A stretch of DNA of 64,000 bases from Serratia plymuthica NBRC 102599 (lineage in GTDB: Bacteria; Pseudomonadota; Gammaproteobacteria; Enterobacterales; Enterobacteriaceae). This document shows positions 55,209-64,000 of the stretch, one piece after another. The stretch is taken from contig NZ_BCTU01000024.1 of assembly GCF_001590925.1 (NCBI RefSeq), forward strand, positions 62,001 to 126,000, read 5' to 3'. The position numbers and the translations under genes were made by a program. The notes under the pieces are model-generated. The model was not told the DNA's origin, did no database searches, and worked only from the letters and a program-made list of their open reading frames with translations. Each line of letters opens with the position of its first letter. Positions within the stretch are counted from its first letter, which is position 1.

Positions 55209-56168
55209 ATGAAGAAGAACCTGATCTTCGGCCTGGCGCTGTTCGGGCTAGCGGTAATCAGCGCCGCTCACGCCGCCGATGCCGGCTGGCCGCGTAACAT
55301 TGAAACCTCACGCGGCGTGATCACCCTCAATCAGCCCCCTGCCCGCATCGTTTCTACCAGCGTTACCATCACCGGTACCCTGCTGGCCATCGACGCACCG
55401 GTCGTCGCCAGCGGGGCAACCACGCCCGGCAGCCGTCTGGCGGACAAACAGGGATTCTTCCGTCAATGGGGTGACATCGCCGCGCAGCGTGGCGTCAAAC
55501 GCCTGTACATCGGCGAACCCAATGCGGAAGCCATCGCCGGTGTTGCGCCCGATCTGATCATCATCTCGGCCACCGGTGCCGATTCCGCCCTGCGCCTGTA
55601 CGATCAGCTCTCTGCCATCGCCCCGGTGCTGGTGGTCAATTACGACGACAAAAGCTGGCAAGAACTGGCCGCAGAGCTGGGCCAGGCCACCGGGCATGAA
55701 GCCCAGGCGCATAAGGTCATTGGCGATTTCGATGCGCGTGAAAAAGCGCTGAAACAGCGCATGACGCTGCCTGAACAGCCGGTCTCCGCGCTGGTGTTTG
55801 GTTCGGACGGCAAAACCGCCAATCTGTGGACCGCCGACTCCTCTCAGGGGCAGATGCTTAAACAGCTCGGCTTCACTCTGGCGGTACCGCCCGCCAAATT
55901 GAACAACAGCCGCAGCATGGGCGTGCGCAAGGACATTATTCAGTTGAGCGGCGAGAACCTGGCGGAAGGCCTGAACGGCCAGACGCTGATGCTGTTCGCC
56001 AACGGCGACGCCGACGCGCAACGCCTGCTGGCCAATCCTTTACTCGCTCACCTGCCGGCTGTGCAGCACAAACGGGTTTACGCGCTGGGCAACGATACCT
56101 TCCGGCTGGATTATTACAGCGCCGGCAACTTGCTGACGCTGTTGGAAAAACAGTTTATTTCTCGGTAG
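55209..56168 (+). CDS. fepB: Ferric enterobactin periplasmic binding protein FepB
   Basis: FepB binds ferric enterobactin in the periplasm and delivers it to FepDGC. The 319-residue protein has a signal peptide ([20 protein letters not shown], cut near HAAD) and a class III binding-protein fold with two lobes joined by a helix; typical parts are [20 protein letters not shown] and [20 protein letters not shown]. Its 3' end overlaps the convergent entS gene by 14 bases (56155-56168). Strong GGACTTTCTTT precedes the ATG. Confidence 0.92.
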   Translation: MKKNLIFGLALFGLAVISAAHAADAGWPRNIETSRGVITLNQPPARIVSTSVTITGTLLAIDAPVVASGATTPGSRLADKQGFFRQWGDIAAQRGVKRLYIGEPNAEAIAGVAPDLIIISATGADSALRLYDQLSAIAPVLVVNYDDKSWQELAAELGQATGHEAQAHKVIGDFDAREKALKQRMTLPEQPVSALVFGSDGKTANLWTADSSQGQMLKQLGFTLAVPPAKLNNSRSMGVRKDIIQLSGENLAEGLNGQTLMLFANGDADAQRLLANPLLAHLPAVQHKRVYALGNDTFRLDYYSAGNLLTLLEKQFISR

Positions 56169-57423
56169 TCTCGCTGGCGGGCTGGAGCCTTTCTTCCTGC
56201 CCGCCGCTGCCCACCTGGCGCAAACCGCGCATGGCGAAAGCCAATACCACACCCAGCACCGCCACCCCAAAACCAAAACTGGTCGACGTCATCGCCGGCA
56301 GCATAAACGCCCCCATTGCCCCCAGCAGTAACGCCCCCAGCGCATCGCCCACGACGTTTTGCGCCGTCCACAGACCATTGATGCGCCCCAGGAAGGCGTC
56401 CGGCGTCAGGTTCTGAATCAGCCCGTATTGCAGCAACGAGTTCACCGCGCTCAGGTAACCAAAAATCACCAGGAAAAACAGCGCCAAACCGTACCACGGC
56501 ATCAGACCGAACAGACCTATGGCGACGAACGCACCTATCGCCGTCGTCAACATCATCCAGCCCGGCCGCGCTACGTGAGCGACCCGGCCGCTGGTGAACG
56601 CGCCAATCGCCGCGCCGAGCGGGACTGCGGAATACATAAAGCCCAATTGCGCTGCGCTGACGTGCCACATGCCGGACATCGCCGGATATAGCACCCGCAC
56701 CGCGCTGGCCATGGTCAGCAGCGCGCCGATCAACGCCACCATACCGATTACCCGGTTGCGGAACAGGAAGCCGAAACCACCGGCCAATGCGCGCAGCGGG
56801 TGTTCGCGCGGTTGTGGTGGCGGTGCTAGCTGCGGCAGACGCAGCAAGGGGATCAACGTCAGCAAAGTGCCCAACGCCGCCAGGCCGTAGTTCCACATCA
56901 CGCCGGAGTGAGCGATCACCAGGCCCCCGATCGCCGGCGACAGGATCGAGCCAAAACGCACCGTCAGCATACTGATGGCACCGGCCTGAACGATGTTTTC
57001 ACGCCCCACCAACGCCGGCGTAGCGGCCAACAGCGCCGTCACCCCGACCGCGCCGAAGAAACCGTCCCACACGGCCAGCAAATAAATCGCCGTTAACGAA
57101 GGGGCCGGCAAGGCAGCGTTCAGGCACAGCCCGATAAAGCCAATGCCGCAGGTGGAGCGAGCAAACAGAATCAAACGGCGGCGCTCGTAGCGATCGGCCA
57201 ATACGCCCCCCATCAGCAAACCGGCAAACATACCGCTGCCCGCCAGCGTCACGGACAGCCCGACCAACAGGGTCGAACCGGTCAACGCCTGGATCTGAAC
57301 CGGGATCGCAATGGCCATCAATCCCAGCGCCAGAATGGAAATAAAACGTGCGCAAAATACGGCACGGAACGCGCCATTGGTCTTAAGCAGGCCAAAATCC
57401 AGCAAAATAGAGGGCTTACTCAT
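56155..57423 (-). CDS. entS: Enterobactin exporter EntS (MFS)
   Basis: EntS exports enterobactin across the inner membrane. The 422-residue MFS protein has 12 helices; the motif A-like [19 protein letters not shown] follows helix 2, and [20 protein letters not shown] is at the N-terminus. Start ATG at 57423 ([14 protein letters not shown]) matches the family start and length (E. coli 416); the frame to 57438 is not used. The promoter faces fepD through a Fur-like box; the repeat C lies in between. Confidence 0.93.
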   Translation of the reverse strand: MSKPSILLDFGLLKTNGAFRAVFCARFISILALGLMAIAIPVQIQALTGSTLLVGLSVTLAGSGMFAGLLMGGVLADRYERRRLILFARSTCGIGFIGLCLNAALPAPSLTAIYLLAVWDGFFGAVGVTALLAATPALVGRENIVQAGAISMLTVRFGSILSPAIGGLVIAHSGVMWNYGLAALGTLLTLIPLLRLPQLAPPPQPREHPLRALAGGFGFLFRNRVIGMVALIGALLTMASAVRVLYPAMSGMWHVSAAQLGFMYSAVPLGAAIGAFTSGRVAHVARPGWMMLTTAIGAFVAIGLFGLMPWYGLALFFLVIFGYLSAVNSLLQYGLIQNLTPDAFLGRINGLWTAQNVVGDALGALLLGAMGAFMLPAMTSTSFGFGVAVLGVVLAFAMRGLRQVGSGGQEERLQPASETTEK

Positions 57424-57461
57424 CAGCTTTCTCACCACAACTTAGGAAAAGGGACAGCGTC

Positions 57462-57590
57462 TATAGCCAAAATAATTGGAGTTGAATCAAGGCGGCAACC
57501 AAGCGCATCCCCATGAACGTACAGGAAGTACGTGATTGGGGGGTAAGTGCAAGCAGCCAACGCAGAGACAGCTTCAAGAATGAAGGGTAT
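57462..57590. repeat. Intergenic repeat, divergent copy (C)
   Basis: A 129-bp stretch that begins TATAGCCAAAATAATTGGAG and ends CTTCAAGAATGAAGGGTAT. It shares the size, the flanking TATA/GGGTAT and the CAGCCAACGC and CTTCAAG words with copy B, but its sides are more divergent. Inner hairpin: GTACGTGATTGGGG area with CATGAACGTACAGG. Confidence 0.55.
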
Positions 57591-57637
57591 GTGCTGCAAT
57601 AGCGAAGGGAGTCATGGTAACATAGATGAAAGCAATC

Positions 57638-57662
57638 AATAATGATAATAAATATCATTTAT
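57638..57662. promoter_or_regulatory. Fur-like box in entS/fepD divergent promoter
   Basis: AATAATGATAATAAATATCATT (57638-57659) fits the Fur consensus GATAATGATAATCATTATC, with GATAAT and ATCATT words. Located between entS and fepD, so both could be repressed by Fur. Confidence 0.7.
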
Positions 57663-57685
57663 ATTCAATTAAATAACGGATTGTT

Positions 57686-58759
57686 ATGTTACGGATTACA
57701 CGCAATGGCGCACCGTCCATTCCGGCCCCCAGGGATCGTCTTATTAGCGGCACTCCCCACTCATTTCATCGCAAACTGTTTGGTTTGCTGCTTGCCGTTT
57801 GCGCGCTGTTGGCCGTTATGCTGCTCAGCCTGTCGCTCGGCGCTAAATCCATTCCTTTTGACACGGTTATCCAGGCGCTGAACGGTCAATGCAGCGGGGC
57901 AGACTGCACCATCATTACCGAAGCCAGGTTGCCGCGCACGCTGGTAGGCGTATTGGCCGGCATTGCGCTGGGCCTGTCCGGCGTATTGATGCAAACCCTC
58001 ACCCGCAACCCACTGGCCGATCCGGGCATTCTCGGCGTGAACGCCGGGGCGGGATTTGCCGTGGTACTGGGCATCACCTTCTTTGGTGCCGCCGAGGTTA
58101 GCCAATACCTGTGGTTCGCCTTTGCCGGGGCGATGTTCGCTGCGCTGCTGGTCGCGTTGATCGGCGCGCTGGGCGGCAGCAGCCTGAACCCGGTCCGCCT
58201 GACGCTGGCCGGGGTCGCGATGGCGGCGGTGCTGGAGGGAATGACCTCAGGGATTTCTCTGCTCAATCCGCTGGTGTTCGATCAACTGCGGTTTTGGCAG
58301 GCCGGTTCGCTGGATATTCAAAATATGCAGGTGGTGCGCACCGTCACCCTGCCGATCCTGCTCGGCACGCTAATCACGCTGTGGATGAGCAAATCGCTTA
58401 ACAGCCTGAGCATGGGCAACGAATTAGCCACTGCGCTGGGCACCGGCATCGTCCGCACCCAATTGCTGGGCCTGCTGGCGATCACCCTGCTGTGCGGCGG
58501 CGCCACCGCCGCCGTCGGCCCGATTGCCTTCGTCGGCCTGATGATGCCGCACATTGCCCGGCGGCTGGCCGGCTCCGAGCTGCACTGGATGCTGCCGTGG
58601 ACGTTGGTATTGACCCCCATCCTGTTGCTGAGCGCCGATCTGATTGGCCGCTTCCTGGTGGCCGGCGAACTGCGCGTTTCCATCGTGACCGCCCTGATTG
58701 GCGCACCGCTGCTGATCATGCTGGTGCGCCAACGCCATATGTTCAGGAGGCAACGCTAA
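57686..58759 (+). CDS. fepD: Ferric enterobactin ABC permease FepD
   Basis: FepD is one of the two inner-membrane permease subunits of the ferric enterobactin importer. The 357-residue protein has about 10 helices of the FecCD family: RLPRTLVGVLAGIALGLSGV, QTLTRNPLADPGILGVNAGA, and GPIAFVGLMMPHIARRLAGS near the C-terminus, where the coupling loop contacts FepC. A basic N-terminus of about 30 residues precedes the first helix; the start may lie further downstream. Overlaps fepG by one base (58759). Confidence 0.93.
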   Translation: MLRITRNGAPSIPAPRDRLISGTPHSFHRKLFGLLLAVCALLAVMLLSLSLGAKSIPFDTVIQALNGQCSGADCTIITEARLPRTLVGVLAGIALGLSGVLMQTLTRNPLADPGILGVNAGAGFAVVLGITFFGAAEVSQYLWFAFAGAMFAALLVALIGALGGSSLNPVRLTLAGVAMAAVLEGMTSGISLLNPLVFDQLRFWQAGSLDIQNMQVVRTVTLPILLGTLITLWMSKSLNSLSMGNELATALGTGIVRTQLLGLLAITLLCGGATAAVGPIAFVGLMMPHIARRLAGSELHWMLPWTLVLTPILLLSADLIGRFLVAGELRVSIVTALIGAPLLIMLVRQRHMFRRQR

Positions 58760-59784
58760 TGTCGATGCTGGCAGCCCGTCTGATGACCGACCAAAAATTG
58801 CGTGCCCTGTCGCGGCCGGCGCTGACCGCGTCGATACTGGCGCTTGCCTGCGGGGTACTGGCGATTTACGCCCTAGGTTCCGGTTCCCTTTCGCTTAACG
58901 CCACGCAGGTGATCGATGCTCTCCTCGGCAAAGGCCCGGCAAACCTGACGGTGATAGTCACCCAGTGGCGCCTGCCACGCGTCACTATGGCGTTGCTGTT
59001 GGGCGCCGCACTCGGGATCAGCGGCGCTATTTTCCAGTCTCTGCTGCGCAACCCGCTCGGCAGCCCGGACGTGATTGGCTTCAATACTGGCGCCTACAGC
59101 GGCGTATTGGTCGCCATAGTGCTGTTTAACGGCGGTGTTATCGGCATCACCTCCGGGGCGCTGGCCGGTGGCCTGCTGACCGCCGCGCTGGTTTATCTGC
59201 TGGCATGGCGCAACGGTGTCGAGGCTTTCCGTTTGATTATCGTCGGCATCGCCGTGCGCGCCCTGCTGGTGGCCGGCAATACCTGGCTTATCATCAGCGC
59301 CTCGCTGGAATCCGCCATGACCGCCGGGCTGTGGAGCGCAGGGTCACTTAACGGCATAAGCTGGGCAAAAAGCCTGCCGGTGCTGGCGGTGATCGCGCTG
59401 TGCTGCCTGCTGTTGCTGACGCTGTCACGCCGCATGCGGCTGCTGGAAATGGGTGACGACACCGCCTGCGCCCTCGGCGTACCGGTGGAACGTTCGCGCG
59501 TGCTGCTGCTGCTGATCGGCGTAACGCTGACCGCTGCCGCCACCGCCGTGGCCGGGCCGATCTCCTTTATTGCACTGGTGGCGCCGCAGATTGCCCGCCG
59601 CCTGTGCGCCAACCGCAGCGTCCTGTTGCTGACCGCCCTGACCGGCGCGCTGTTGCTGCTGATCGCCGATGTCGCCGCCCAGCGCCTGTTTATGCCTTAT
59701 CAACTGCCGGTAGGCGTGCTGACCGTCAGCCTCGGCGGCATTTATCTGATTTGGCTGTTAATCCGTGAGTCACGAAAAAAATGA
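58759..59784 (+). CDS. fepG: Ferric enterobactin ABC permease FepG
   Basis: Second permease subunit, 341 residues, FecCD family: WRLPRVTMALLLGAALGISG, QSLLRNPLGSPDVIGFNTGA, and ISFIALVAPQIARRLCANRS. Start ATG at 58759 follows AGGAGG with spacing suitable for its coupling to fepD; the frame is open upstream to 58492 but only within fepD. The stop overlaps fepC by four bases. Confidence 0.93.
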   Translation: MSMLAARLMTDQKLRALSRPALTASILALACGVLAIYALGSGSLSLNATQVIDALLGKGPANLTVIVTQWRLPRVTMALLLGAALGISGAIFQSLLRNPLGSPDVIGFNTGAYSGVLVAIVLFNGGVIGITSGALAGGLLTAALVYLLAWRNGVEAFRLIIVGIAVRALLVAGNTWLIISASLESAMTAGLWSAGSLNGISWAKSLPVLAVIALCCLLLLTLSRRMRLLEMGDDTACALGVPVERSRVLLLLIGVTLTAAATAVAGPISFIALVAPQIARRLCANRSVLLLTALTGALLLLIADVAAQRLFMPYQLPVGVLTVSLGGIYLIWLLIRESRKK

Positions 59785-60581
59785 ATGCTGAACCCCTGCT
59801 GCCCGCGCCGCTGCGCGCTGAACACCTGACGCTAAGCTATGACAAGAAAATCGTAGCGAGCGATCTTTGCGTCTCTATCCCCCAGGGCGAACTGACGGTG
59901 ATTATCGGGCCGAACGCCTGCGGTAAATCTACCCTGCTGCGCACCCTCAGCCGCCTGATGCAACCGCAAGCCGGAACGGTCTGGCTGAACGGCAAGCACA
60001 TCAGCGAATACGCCACCAAAGAGGTGGCGCGCCAGTTAGGCCTGCTGCCGCAAAGTTCGACCGCTCCCGGCGACATCACCGTGTTTGATCTGGTGGCCCG
60101 TGGCCGCTACCCGCATCAGCGCCTGTTCAGCCGTTGGCGCGAAGAAGACCAGCAAGCGGTGGAGCAGGCAATGCGTTCCACCGGCGTGTTTGAACTGGCC
60201 GAACAGCCGGTGGATACGCTTTCCGGCGGGCAGCGTCAGCGGGTCTGGATTGCGATGGTGCTGGCGCAGCAAACGCCGCTGCTGTTGCTGGATGAACCGA
60301 CCACCTGGCTGGACATTAGCCATCAGATCGACCTGCTGGAATTGATGCGTCAATTAAACCGTGAAAACGGCCACACGCTGGTGGTAGTGCTGCACGATCT
60401 CAACCACGCCTGCCGTTACGCCACCCATCTGATCGCCATGCGCGGCGGCAAAGTGGTGGCCGAAGGTGCACCTAAGGATATCGTGACGCCGGAGTTGATC
60501 GAAGAAGTGTACGGCCTGCGCTGCATGATCATTGACGATCCTGTCTCGCACACGCCGCTGGTGGTGCCGCTGGGGAAATGA
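59781..60581 (+). CDS. fepC: Ferric enterobactin ABC ATPase FepC
   Basis: FepC powers import of ferric enterobactin. The 266-residue ATPase has Walker A GPNACGKSTLLRTLSRL (about 41-57), Q-loop LLPQSS, signature LSGGQRQRVWIAMVLAQ (about 147-163), Walker B LLLLDEPTTWLDI and the switch His in VVLHDLNHAC. Start ATG at 59781 overlaps the fepG stop. The gene ends before a long hairpin shared with convergent entF; fepE, present between fepC and entF in E. coli, is absent here. Confidence 0.95.
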   Translation: MNAEPLLPAPLRAEHLTLSYDKKIVASDLCVSIPQGELTVIIGPNACGKSTLLRTLSRLMQPQAGTVWLNGKHISEYATKEVARQLGLLPQSSTAPGDITVFDLVARGRYPHQRLFSRWREEDQQAVEQAMRSTGVFELAEQPVDTLSGGQRQRVWIAMVLAQQTPLLLLDEPTTWLDISHQIDLLELMRQLNRENGHTLVVVLHDLNHACRYATHLIAMRGGKVVAEGAPKDIVTPELIEEVYGLRCMIIDDPVSHTPLVVPLGK

Positions 60582-60622
60582 TTTCCCGCAGATTTGAACG
60601 CGGTTCGCAGCGCTCCTAAAAG

Positions 60623-60648
60623 GACAAGGCCCACGAATGGGCCTTGTC
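60623..60648. terminator. Long hairpin between fepC and entF
   Basis: GACAAGGCCCA CGAA TGGGCCTTGTC: an 11-bp perfect stem. The plus side lacks a T-run; the minus side has CTTTT. Probably a weak bidirectional terminator. Confidence 0.55.
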
Positions 60649-60666
60649 GTACAACTAACAACGGGG

Positions 60667-60688
60667 CGGCTTGAAAGACGACGGGTAT
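60667..60688. repeat. Right end of TATACCC-type repeat (D)
   Basis: CGGCTTGAAAGACGACGGGTAT matches the right end of copy B (GCTTGAAAGACGACGGGTAT) at 20 of 20 inner positions. The remaining left part of the element is missing. Its last T is the first base of the entF stop codon read on the minus strand (TAA at 60688-60690). Confidence 0.7.
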
Positions 60689-63600
60689 TACAGCGCTCTT
60701 AGAATGCGGTTCAGCAAGGGCCCCAGCACCTTAAACGACGCCGGTGAGACGATATCTACGTGCGCGCAATCCAGTTCATGAACCTGCAAGGCATCCACAT
60801 ATTCCGCCCAGGTTTGCTGCACGTCCATCCCTTCCTGCAACGTCTGACGCGCGACAAACAGCGTCGCCTGCCCGCTGAAATTCGCCGTATGGGTCGCGGA
60901 AAGCAGACGCACCGAATCAGCATAGTTGGCTTCGATATTATCGAACATCGCCACCCGGGTTTCGCCCAGTGCCGGATCCAGCGTATCTTCCGATACCGCC
61001 AGGAACTGCTGGCGTTCGCGCTGCACTTCTTTCAGCACGTTGTCATCCAGCATCACGTCCCAGTTTTGCGTTTCCGGCGGATAGGTATCCAGCAGGCCGA
61101 GAAAGGCCACTTTTTCGCCTCGCGCCTGCAACCTAGCGGCGATCCCCTGCGCCAAGGTGCCACCCAGCGAATAACCGATAAAGTGGTAAGGCCCCTGTGG
61201 CTGAACCTGCAATACCGTCGCCAGATGCGCCTCGCACACCTGATCCATATTCTCGCTGAGCGCCAGCGGGCCATCCGGACGTGGCGACTGAATGCCCACC
61301 AGTGACCAATGTTGATCGATATAGCGCGGCAACACGCTGAACTGCCAGGAGAATCCGGAAGCCGGATGCAGGCAGAACAGCGTCGGGCCATCGGTGGTGC
61401 GCAGCGGCAATACGCTGTCAAAACCGGTTTGGTCGGCTTCTTCCTGGGTGCGTTCTTGCGTTAGCAGTTGCGCCAGCTGTTCCACACGGGAAGCGACCAT
61501 CACCTGCCCTACCGAAACCGCCTTGCCCAACTCACGCCGCAGCTCCGCCGCCAGCCGCATAGCCAGCAGCGAGTGGCCGCCGAGGGCGAAGAAGTCATCG
61601 TCGGCAAATACGGTTTCACGTTGCAGCAAGCGCGCAAATACCGCAGCGATCGCCGTCTCCAGCCCGGGTTCAGGTTCACGACCCGCAGCCCTGACGCCGT
61701 TTTGCGGCTGCGGCAGCGCTTTGCGATCCAGCTTGCCGTTAGCGCTTAGCGGTAAAGAGTCCATCTCAACCAACGCCACCGGCACCATGTGTGGCGGCAG
61801 GCGATCGGCCAAGGCGGCACGCAGGCCGTCGAGATCCAGGCGCACGCCAGGCTGGGCCACCAGGTAACCCACCAGTTGGCGGGCGTCCCCACCGCCGGTG
61901 TCTGCCGGCGTATTGCCCAGTACCAGCGCATAGGTCACCGCCTGCTTAATGCCAGGCAGCGACAGCAATGCATGGTCGATTTCGCTCAGCTCAATGCGCT
62001 GACCACGAATTTTTAGCTGATCGTCGCTGCGGCCGAGGTATTCCACTTCGCCACCCGGCAGCCAGCGCGCAACGTCGCCGGTACGATACATCCGTCCGCC
62101 GTTGCCTTCGGGATCGGCCACAAAGCGGCTGGCGGTCAGTTCCGGGCGGCCAAGATAGCCCTGCGCCAGCTGCACGCCGGTAAGATACAAATCGCCGGCC
62201 ACGCCCGGCGGCACCGGCCGCAGACGCGCATCCAGGATGCGCAGCCCGGTATTCCACACCGGCAGGCCGATCGGCACATTGGCGCCCGTGATTGCCGCCA
62301 GCGACTCGCCCCAGGCCGGATGCCAACTGACATCCACCGCCGCTTCGGTCGGGCCATACAGATTATGCAAGGGCACGCCAGTGCGGCTTTGCCACAGGCG
62401 ACACAGCTCAGCCGGCAGCGCTTCGCCGCTGCAAAAGACCTGCCGCAACGGCGCACAGCAGGCCACCGCCGGCGAGTTGTCCAGCGCGCCGACAAAGGCC
62501 GCCAGCATCGAAGGCACGAAATGCAGCGTGGTAACCCGATGCCGGTCAATCAACGCCAACAGCTGTTGCGGGTCGCGGTGCGCTTCCGGCGGTGCCATCA
62601 CCAACTGGGCCCCCACCATCAACGGCCAGAAAAACTCCCACACCGAGACGTCAAAGCTGCATGGCGTTTTCTGCAGCACCACATCGTTCGCCGCCAGTGG
62701 ATACTGATGCTGCATCCACAGCAAACGGTTGACGATCGCCTGATGCCCCACCAGCACGCCTTTCGGCCGCCCGGTAGAACCGGAAGTAAAGATGATGTAA
62801 GCCGGGTGATGCGGCGTTGGCCCGCTGAGTATCGCCTCAGCCGCGCAGTCGACGGCCAGAGGCGAATCAAACAGCAGGATTTCTCCCTTGTCGGCAAAAC
62901 GCGCCTGCTGGGTAGGTTCGGTGATGATCAGTCGCGGTACGGCATCTTCCAGCATCATGCCGAGGCGTTCGTCAGGGTAGCCGGTGTCCAGCGGCAAGTA
63001 GGCGGCCCCCGCTTCGACAATCGCCATCAGCGCCAGCGACAGGAACACCGAGCGCGGCAGCGCAACGGCAACGATATCGCCGGGCTGTACACCCTGTGCC
63101 GTCAGTTGGCGCGCCAGCGCGGTGACCTGTTCACGGGTTTCGCGATAACTGAACCGGTATTGCGCGTCTCTCAGCGCCGGGGCGTCCGGGGTTTTCTGCG
63201 CCTGTTCGGCCAGCAGGCCGCTGAGGGTTTGCGCCGCCACCGGATGAGCGGTGTCGTTAACCCTGGCCAGCAGTTGGCGGTCCTGTTCGGTCAGCAAATC
63301 GGCTTCGCCAATCGGCATTTGCGGCCGGGCGGCAAACTGACGCAGCAACAGCGGCAGGCGCTGTAAATGCGCCGCCAGCTCATCGCGCTGATAACGTTCG
63401 GCATTGGCCAGCAGATCCACTTTCAGCGTGCCGGCCTCGTCGAGATACAGCGCGATCTCCAGATCCCGTACCGGCCCCGAGGCCAACTCGTGAGTAATGC
63501 CTTCGATACCGCCGAAATCCAGCTGGAAATCGAACATTTTAAAGTTGAAAACGGTGCCGTACAGCGGCTGAGCATCGCCAATCCGTCCCAAATCACGCTG

Positions 63601-64000
63601 GATTTGTTCCGCCTCGTAACGCTGATGACGACGGACGGTTTTCAACTCACGGCCGATGCCACCGGCGATCTCGCACAGCGTGGCCTGGGGATCGAGGTGC
63701 ATTTCGATCGGCAATACGTTGATCACCGGGCCGTTGGCGCACAGCGCAGCAGAACCGGTGCGGCGCATAAAGATGAAACCGGCGCTGAAGCTGCCGTGGC
63801 CGCTCAGGCGAGACACCCACAGCGCCACCAGCGCCAGCGCCATATCCGCCACGCTGAACTGCTGCGGGCTGGCGTTCACCAGTTGGGTAAAATCTTGACG
63901 ATCGCACAGCTGCGATAACCGGTGGATGCGGGTGGTTGGCGTCTGCCCGGCCAGCGGCTGCGGGCAAAGCGTGGCCGGCGCAGGCAACTGCTGCGCCTTG
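60688..64000 (-). CDS. entF: Enterobactin synthase NRPS EntF (5' end outside window)
   Basis: EntF is the nonribosomal peptide synthetase that activates L-serine, links it to DHB from EntB, and cyclises three units into enterobactin. About 1100 residues of the C-terminal part are seen; the gene runs off the right edge. Visible in order: the latter part of the condensation domain (INVLPIEM region), an adenylation domain with YIIFTSGSTGRPKGVLVGHQ, NLYGPTEAAVDVSWHPA, YRTGDVARW and DQLKIRGQRIEL, a carrier domain with DDDFFALGGHSLLAMRL (Ser for phosphopantetheine), and a thioesterase with GYSLGGTLAQG (Ser nucleophile). The ATG at 63987 is internal. The stop overlaps repeat D. Confidence 0.96.
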   Translation of the reverse strand, partial: KAQQLPAPATLCPQPLAGQTPTTRIHRLSQLCDRQDFTQLVNASPQQFSVADMALALVALWVSRLSGHGSFSAGFIFMRRTGSAALCANGPVINVLPIEMHLDPQATLCEIAGGIGRELKTVRRHQRYEAEQIQRDLGRIGDAQPLYGTVFNFKMFDFQLDFGGIEGITHELASGPVRDLEIALYLDEAGTLKVDLLANAERYQRDELAAHLQRLPLLLRQFAARPQMPIGEADLLTEQDRQLLARVNDTAHPVAAQTLSGLLAEQAQKTPDAPALRDAQYRFSYRETREQVTALARQLTAQGVQPGDIVAVALPRSVFLSLALMAIVEAGAAYLPLDTGYPDERLGMMLEDAVPRLIITEPTQQARFADKGEILLFDSPLAVDCAAEAILSGPTPHHPAYIIFTSGSTGRPKGVLVGHQAIVNRLLWMQHQYPLAANDVVLQKTPCSFDVSVWEFFWPLMVGAQLVMAPPEAHRDPQQLLALIDRHRVTTLHFVPSMLAAFVGALDNSPAVACCAPLRQVFCSGEALPAELCRLWQSRTGVPLHNLYGPTEAAVDVSWHPAWGESLAAITGANVPIGLPVWNTGLRILDARLRPVPPGVAGDLYLTGVQLAQGYLGRPELTASRFVADPEGNGGRMYRTGDVARWLPGGEVEYLGRSDDQLKIRGQRIELSEIDHALLSLPGIKQAVTYALVLGNTPADTGGGDARQLVGYLVAQPGVRLDLDGLRAALADRLPPHMVPVALVEMDSLPLSANGKLDRKALPQPQNGVRAAGREPEPGLETAIAAVFARLLQRETVFADDDFFALGGHSLLAMRLAAELRRELGKAVSVGQVMVASRVEQLAQLLTQERTQEEADQTGFDSVLPLRTTDGPTLFCLHPASGFSWQFSVLPRYIDQHWSLVGIQSPRPDGPLALSENMDQVCEAHLATVLQVQPQGPYHFIGYSLGGTLAQGIAARLQARGEKVAFLGLLDTYPPETQNWDVMLDDNVLKEVQRERQQFLAVSEDTLDPALGETRVAMFDNIEANYADSVRLLSATHTANFSGQATLFVARQTLQEGMDVQQTWAEYVDALQVHELDCAHVDIVSPASFKVLGPLLNRILRAL

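Noticed and set aside
62320-63366. A 348-codon plus-strand frame inside entF
   Set aside because: Antisense to the adenylation domain of entF; Arg/Gln/His-rich composition typical of shadow frames.

Overview
The window looks like chromosomal DNA from a Serratia-like member of the Enterobacterales. Almost every core gene has an Escherichia coli counterpart, in E. coli-like neighbourhoods: yfcZ-fadL-mlaA, yfdC-argW-dsdC, alaC/ypdAB, glk-yfeO, ypeC-mntH-nupC, alaXW-gltX-valUXY-lysV, entCEBA-fepB-entS-fepDGC-entF. The coding sequence is GC-rich. The ccm operon with separate ccmH and ccmI, ipdC and the ATACCC-ended intergenic repeats point away from E. coli. The genus is inferred, not proven.

Layout. 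1-3040: fatty acid uptake (fadL with two FadR-like sites) and the lipid-asymmetry lipoprotein MlaA. 3076-10125: a complete cytochrome c maturation operon ccmABCDEFGHI, read leftward. 10379-11512: yfdC and tRNA-Arg(CCU). 11488-19410: an AT-rich genomic island inserted in the 3' end of that tRNA and bounded by a 26-bp direct repeat with one mismatch. It holds a decayed P4-type integrase, a leftward operon (WYL-like protein, Shedu-type nuclease, an unknown protein, a frameshifted PIN-domain gene), an intact-looking IS3-family insertion with a 4-bp target duplication, and a 667-aa protein joining a GHKL ATPase to a second Shedu-like nuclease domain. This is the accessory, probably anti-phage, part of the window.

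19635-31669: assorted housekeeping and transport genes (DsdC-like regulator, EamA exporter, porin, mltB, orphan HicB, cdh, cybB, alaC, an acetyltransferase, ybiU) and several very short genes. 31762-36178: the pyruvate-sensing type two-component system ypdAB next to its probable target, a yhjX-like transporter. In front of yhjX lies an array of four GGCATTTCAT-like repeats, three of them spaced exactly 21 bp apart. 36244-47538: glk, yfeO, a racemase, a PACE efflux pump with its LysR regulator, indolepyruvate decarboxylase, an aldo/keto reductase, ypeC, mntH and nupC. 47654-50224: two tRNA-Ala, gltX, three tRNA-Val and one tRNA-Lys.

50427-64000: an enterobactin-type locus. EntC, EntB and EntA make 2,3-dihydroxybenzoate; EntE and EntF (cut by the window end) assemble the siderophore; EntS exports it; FepB and FepDGC bring the ferric form back. 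Fur-box-like palindromes lie in both divergent promoter regions. ATACCC-ended intergenic repeats are scattered through the locus, and two of them abut the stop codons of entA and entF.
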